Assembly: GCF_011386835.1 (NCBI RefSeq)
Contig: NC_088792.1
Coordinates: 43,514,882-43,578,881, forward strand
Reading direction: 5' to 3'
Origin: Chrysemys picta bellii
Lineage: Eukaryota; Chordata; Testudines; Emydidae
Length of the DNA stretch: 64,000 nt
The position numbers were made by a program, and so were the translations under genes. The notes below the pieces were generated by a model. That model had not been told where the DNA came from. It ran no database searches and was given only the letters and a program-made list of their open reading frames with translations. Below are positions 58,763 to 64,000 of this stretch, one piece after another. Position 1 is the first letter of the stretch; every line of letters starts with the position of its first letter.

Positions 58763-59710
58763 TGTAAGGTCTGAGGCCTTTTTCTTCTGTACATTAGGAC
58801 AGCAGCAGCTATGAGCCAAGAAGCAGAAAGTCACATCTTCACATTCCCTCTAAATTATGTCAAAACAATGTAATATCAGGCTGTTAAGAAGGCGATCCTG
58901 GCCTAATAGTACCCACCATCACCAGATAAAGAAACAGATCTTAAGATGTTTAAAGAAAACTTTGTTTGATTGCATTCTGTCTGGCAAGAAATCAGTTATC
59001 AGCAGTTGTGAAATCTATACTTTATTGTTTTACCTGTAGGGTCCCTACTTCTCTATTGTTTATCTGTATTGTTTCTGTCTGTTGCATAACTAATTTGGCA
59101 AGATTTAAATCAACTAAAGAATTGTTTCAATTGATAAAAGAATTATTTTGTAATACTCTAGTCAAATGATTGGTTAAGGTACAGCTAAGCGCAGGATTCA
59201 AGTTTCACTATATAAACTGGGCTCCAAAAGGAAGTTCTTTGGAACCAGCGCCAGGACACAGACCAGGATCAGAGCTGCCAGACCTCAACACCTTGCCAGC
59301 TATATTGTGCAGCAGCTGGAGTCCCCAGACAACCTGATCCCAACTGGCCACCAGGAAAAGTTCGTCTGCCTCATTGGGAGTGGTGAGCAGTGTATGCTTA
59401 GTGTGTGCATTCTGTCTTGGTAACTGTTAATAAATAGAGGTTAAGGATATTACTGCGTAAGGCTCTTTCACTGGTAAAAGGCCCTGCAAATCCATGGAAG
59501 ATTATGCCCTGAGCCCTAGGAACAGGGTAAAGGTGGGTACTTAAATTAACCTGTTTACACCCTGAACCCTAGGAATTGGGTATGGGTAGGTGCCTTTCAC
59601 CCGGAGCCCTAGGATCTGGGAAAGCGTGCGGATGCCTAATTTAATTGGGTTATACTCTGAGTCCACGAAAGGGTAAAGGTAGAGTGCTCTAGAGTGTGCG
59701 GGAAACACTG
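58763..59710 (+). mobile_element. Putative LTR with TATA, poly(A) signal and tandem repeats
   Basis: It starts TGTAAGG and carries a TATA box 'actatataaactggg' (about 59209), then AATAAA (about 59430) followed by a GT-poor tail. The region 59495-59690 is a tandem array of about four imperfect units of 40-57 bp, each with 'ccctgagccctagga'. The right end near 'gggaaaca' (59707) is a guess and no TSD is confirmed. No internal viral genes adjoin it. Confidence 0.5.
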
Positions 59711-61952
59711 TGTAGATACATTCATTAACATTTTAAGTACACAGACAGTATAGTGATGAGCTCCAAAAAACAAGCCCATGACAAAATTAATAACTTTGTA
59801 TTCAGTGCAGGATTTGGATGGTGTGCAGTATATAAGGCTGGGGTTACACACTGAAAGATACGGACAAAAAGAAATACCCGTTTAGAGAGCACTGTTCATC
59901 CGGTGTAGTGACTAAGGCAGTGATCCTGAGGAAAAAATAGTATGTAATCAGTAAAATCTAGGTAAAAATGGCCTTTAAAATACAGGCCCAACCCTGTGAG
60001 CATCCTGACTTCAGCTGGGAGCTGAAGGTGCTTAGTACCTTTCAGGATATGCTCCACATCTTGCAGGCTCAGACTCTTCAGAGCATCATGGAGAATGACT
60101 ATCTGGAAGTGTTGTAGTTAGCAAAACAGTGAAAATGATCCCTGGCTCTCTCAGTATATTGATTGTTGTATAACTTTTGTAGTTATGATGTGTCTATGGT
60201 AGCACCCACAATGCCCTAGGTGCTTTCCAGACACTAAAGATGGGATCGTTGTGGCCCTGAGAATCTCACAGTCTGAGGACAGGTGGACAGAGGTTAGGGG
60301 AAGGATGATGCTTCCCAGGGGTATTCAGGTTGTGAGACACCTCGCCACCACCTGCCCTTAGCATGAGGAAGTCCTGTCTGTGCCAGCTGTCAAATCAGCT
60401 CCATGAAACCACCAGCCCCTGGCAGCACAAGTACTACTTTCCAGGCCTCTGCAGGCCTGGCTCTCTGTATAAACTATAGGCACACTCCAACCTCCCCATC
60501 CTCCCTGAGTCCTCTGAGTGTCTCTCTGGAGTGCTCAGCCCCTGTTCCTCTGAACACTCTCAGATTTGCTACTCCCAAAGGAACAGTACATGCCAGGATG
60601 CAACAGTCAACTCAGGCTCCCCACTGTGCTTAACACTCAGCATTTATATATATAAGTGAAAAGAAACAAATATTTTTTTTATCAAAGAACAGAGATTCAA
60701 GTAATAGTGAGAATATTGGAAACAAATGGTTAAATATAAAACAAAACACAACACACTTTCTTGAGCCTAAACTTAACTAACAAGGAATTCCCTATCTCCT
60801 ACAAGATAGGTTCCCCCTTTCCCAGCATTTTGAATCCGGTTGGTTGAGATCCCTTCGGCTGTCAGTTTGTTCTCACAGACTGAAGAACTAACTGCGGGTT
60901 CATCTGCATCCCAGATGTAGTTTCAAAAGTTCGTTGTCTTACTTCTAAATCGAATAACCCTGTCTGTTGTTTTTTCCTGCAACCTCTGCAATCTATTGAT
61001 TAGCATTTTGCTCAGACTGTAACTGGGGGTGGGGGGCTTTGTGAATCATATAGTACATAATTTGCATATGACCAGCCAGAGTGAGATAATCATCTCTTTC
61101 CTACTGCTTACCAGGACTACATGGATCACCTTTTGGTGACTTGTCTTAACTCACAAACCTAAGGAGCATAATTTTTAGTATATATGCATAACACTTCACA
61201 TATTTTCCGTACATACATCTCACAATGCTTATGATGACCAGTGTGACATTTGAGACCTTACATGACATTCTTTGGCAGACTAGTATGCAGATATCAGACC
61301 CAGGGGATCGCTGTAACCCTCACGTACCCTTGTTCTCTTTGCCAGTTGGCAACAAGAGGTCCTTGGGCCACACGAAGTGTAACAGCAAACATGGAGGTTT
61401 TAATACAAATCAGTTTCACAGCAGGCAGCAAGGCAGAAGTGTTGGTTTCACAAAATAACTTGTTAAATGCTGCAGTGTCCTTTTTCCTGTTGCCAGTAGC
61501 CCATCACGCAGGAGTATAAAAAATGAGCCAGTGTGTATTTGTAGTTATCGTTCTGATGAAGAATTTCAGAAAGGATACAGATTTGGGCTTTGTTGCCAAG
61601 GGCGTCCTTGTTCCAGTGCATCCTTTGAGAGGGACACAAAGGAGAAAGGAGTAGTTAACAGCTGTTCTCTGCATCCAGCTCCTTCTGTAAGCAAGCTGCT
61701 TTAGCTTTGCTGTTCTGACAGTCTCAGCTCATACACAGAACCCAGGCGCCTGCTGAGGGGAGAAGTCCTGAGAACTGATGTCATTTCAGTCCTGGTCCAA
61801 TGAGGAAAGCGAAGTACAGCCTCTTTTGTGTGGCCTGGGGCTATAACTGGAGCTGCAGAGCAGGACTGGAGGGACTGAGCATATAAGCACTGCATCTCTG
61901 CCCTGGGAGAAGTTAATTCATTGCTGCGTCTGCTGCCACTGTTATCATCATC
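59711..61952. other. ACBD7 upstream region, repeat-like sequence
   Basis: 59990-60060 has a piece of the 'gagctgaaggtgcttagtac' repeat. 60380-61330 looks like decayed LTR-type sequence but has no definable ends. The last 250 bases before 61953 should contain the ACBD7 promoter. I see no TATA box or strong CpG island there. Confidence 0.35.
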
Positions 61953-61964
61953 ATGACTCTCCAG
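61953..61964 (+). CDS. ACBD7: ACBD7 first coding exon (MTLQ), putative
   Basis: ATG ACT CTC CAG is followed directly by the consensus donor GTAAGA. ACBD7, a small acyl-CoA-binding protein, begins MALQ in human with, as I recall, the first intron right after these codons, so MTLQ fits. The start context is atcatcATGa. Position and orientation match the conserved order NMT2 - RPP38 - ACBD7, with ACBD7 divergent from RPP38. The rest of the protein lies beyond the window. The call depends on synteny because four codons alone prove little. Confidence 0.6.
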
Positions 61965-64000
61965 GTAAGAAGGGGGTCTGCTGCGAGGTGAGGCAAAAAG
62001 AAGCTCAGTGCAGGAGAGCAAGGGATAAGGATAGGGATGTATTGTAACATCACTGGGCAATGCCCACCCCTGGCAGCACAAGCCAGCAAGGATTATCATT
62101 GCATAATCTGGGTTGTCTTGCAGCACAGCAAATAATTTAATTTATTTATTTTAGTGTAGGATGCTTAATTGGTGCATGAATTTTTGCAGGGAGCAAAGGG
62201 TTGCCTCTTTGGAGTCTGCTATTTGGTTCATAAAATGTTCAGGGGATGGGTGGGCACCTGCTTTGAAGGCTGCATGCATTTTGATTGGTATATGCATTAT
62301 TTTTCTTAGTGTGTGTGGTTGTAGCGGCACTATTATTGGGTACCTGCCTTTGGAAGGATGCATTCATTATTTTATGAGGGTGGGGTTAATTCATGAATTA
62401 ATTTAGATTGATACAGAAATAAAAAGGGGCACTTTTCCCAGGATCTAGATTATTGGTACATACATTTTTGGGGCCATGAGGGGCCAGTTAATTGTAGATG
62501 CTCTTTTGGGGGTGCATGCATTATTTTCTAGGGGGGGTTGTGTTGAAGGCTGTATGCATTTTGCTGGCAAAGTTCAACTGCATATGGACTGCTAGAGAAA
62601 CTAGTTGCCTCCTCTCTGAGTTGGATTTGAAGCGTTGCCCCTGTTGCTGGTTTTGAGCCCTCAATCCTTGCAGCAAGGTGGAAGCAGCACTTTTCTTTCT
62701 TCTTTTTTTTTTTTTTTTTTTTGTCTATATCGTGAGCAACTTAGCCAGTTTTCTCCACAGCAGTCACATTAAAATGATCTCTCCCGTTTTAAGATTTGCA
62801 AGCTCATTCCCAGCCTGTTCCATTGCCCTGTTCTCTGAGGGGTTGGTGTCTATTTTGTGCAGGGAGGAGCAGTGTGGCGGTGTGAGTGATGCTTCCAGGA
62901 GGAGGTGATAGCAGCTGTCTCCTAATTCCTGCGTGACTCAGATGTTGGGAGTATATTGCCAGTAACTGCAGCGTCACTCCAGAGAGAGGGTTAATCTCCT
63001 CTGAGGTAGCTTAATCTCCAAAGGGCCATGAGCTGCTGTGTGACTATAGTTTAACAGCACAGAGATTTTTGTGTGTTACTTCACAAACAAAACTCAGACC
63101 CTTCTCAAAGGGGTTTGGAACTGAACAGCTACATCCCACCTCTCGCTCCAATTTTAGTTCAAACCAGGTTTTGTTAAATGTCCAGTAGGATCTTAAATTT
63201 GTTTCTCTACTTTTTAATTCACCCTTGAATGTGCAAAGTTGGAGTATCTTTTGTTGTAGACTTTTGTCAGCATTGAGATTTTAAAAACAAACACCAAACC
63301 TGAGTGAGATTAGCTGGGGTAAAACACTGCACGTTTATTACATGATAAACCACCTCCACACAAAAAATGCCCCTCATTCTATACAATGATCAAATACTCT
63401 GGCCGGGAACCATTTCAGTTCAGCATTTAAACAGCAATAATACAATGTGGGAAAAACTTAATCATGTCCATAAAGAGTCTCAGAATCGAGTTGGAGAGGA
63501 GTGGCAAGAGATTGAGGGAGCAACGTAGTAGCCAAGAATTCAGTTTTGCAAACCGCAGAAACACGGCATAAATGGAGGAGAGAAACTAAATCCTTTCAGA
63601 CATTTTGCTTTACACCGAAGAAGCCATTTAAGCTTAGGTTTCTCTCTCATTTAACTGACATGGTGATGATGCAATAGTAATTTGTGCATTCAAGTCTAGT
63701 GAACGGGTTTGTGTATGTGTGGTTTTAAACATGTATAAAGTTTACTTATGGTAGAAAATTCTACTGCTTCTAATTTGAGAAGTCAGAAGGAATTTCAGTC
63801 AATACATGATTAAAATAAGCTATATTTTTAAGGGACACTTAAAATTTTTAGATTCAAAGTTTCCCTGTTTTACAAGAAACTAGCTCCTATGCAACATTCC
63901 ATGAACAGTGACTTATGTAGGGGGTGCTGAAGAGCTAAACAATGTGTGTTTATATTAAACTTAACTGTCTTATGCAGGTTAAGTCTTCCCTTCTATTCAG
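61965..64000 (+). other. ACBD7: ACBD7 intron 1 (to window end)
   Basis: There is a poly(T) run at 62698-62722. I found no sequence encoding the acyl-CoA-binding domain. The window ends with 'cttcccttctattcag', a good-looking acceptor, so an exon might begin exactly at the edge. This cannot be tested here. Confidence 0.45.

Overview
The window is vertebrate nuclear DNA, almost certainly from a sauropsid and most likely a turtle. Three things point there. First, it holds the conserved block NMT2 - RPP38 - ACBD7 (human 10p13 order, shown here inverted). Second, it is packed with CR1 LINEs carrying the typical 8-bp tails. Third, it has a tRNA-derived SINE with a CR1-like tail, Penelope-like elements and many hAT-type MITEs. 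Host coding sequence is only a few percent of the window. Nearly everything else is transposon, often nested.

1-21.2 kb (+): the last six coding exons of NMT2 (N-myristoyltransferase), ending at a VGLVLQ stop. The final intron is about 15 kb. It contains a palindromic hAT transposon (5992-7700), a hAT MITE (7821-8137), a nearly full-length but broken CR1 on the minus strand (about 11192-15470), and a second hAT element (15764-20634) that was itself hit by another CR1 and another MITE. Target-site duplications (TSDs) are still readable for all four hAT-type insertions.

21.2-32.5 kb (-): RPP38 (RNase P/MRP protein subunit) in one coding exon, convergent with NMT2, with a splice acceptor 33 bases upstream of its ATG. 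Its 5' intron carries a very young Penelope-like element (29042-31656) with an uninterrupted RT + GIY-YIG reading frame, near-identical inverted terminal arms and a perfect 12-bp TSD. A CpG island at about 32.0-32.5 kb is the likely RPP38 promoter.

32.5-61.9 kb: a long intergenic stretch made of retroelement remains. These include a Gypsy-like integrase fragment and a Gypsy-like gag fragment, a solo LTR inside a hAT-like element, Penelope fragments with inverted ends and a GC-rich minisatellite. They also include an endogenous retrovirus (45088-56391, minus) that has lost most of gag, all of pro and the N-terminal part of RT, and that was later split by an almost intact CR1 (about 49697-54295). 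A further hAT-like element with SINE and MITE insertions and a putative LTR with TATA and poly(A) signals follow.

61.95 kb (+): the likely four-codon first coding exon of ACBD7, followed by intron 1 to the window end. Gene order and orientation (NMT2 +, RPP38 -, ACBD7 +) match the conserved vertebrate arrangement. The host genes are housekeeping genes with no evident joint pathway. The most unusual biology here is the architecture of the Penelope-like elements, the palindromic hAT, and a 20-nt locally templated insertion.
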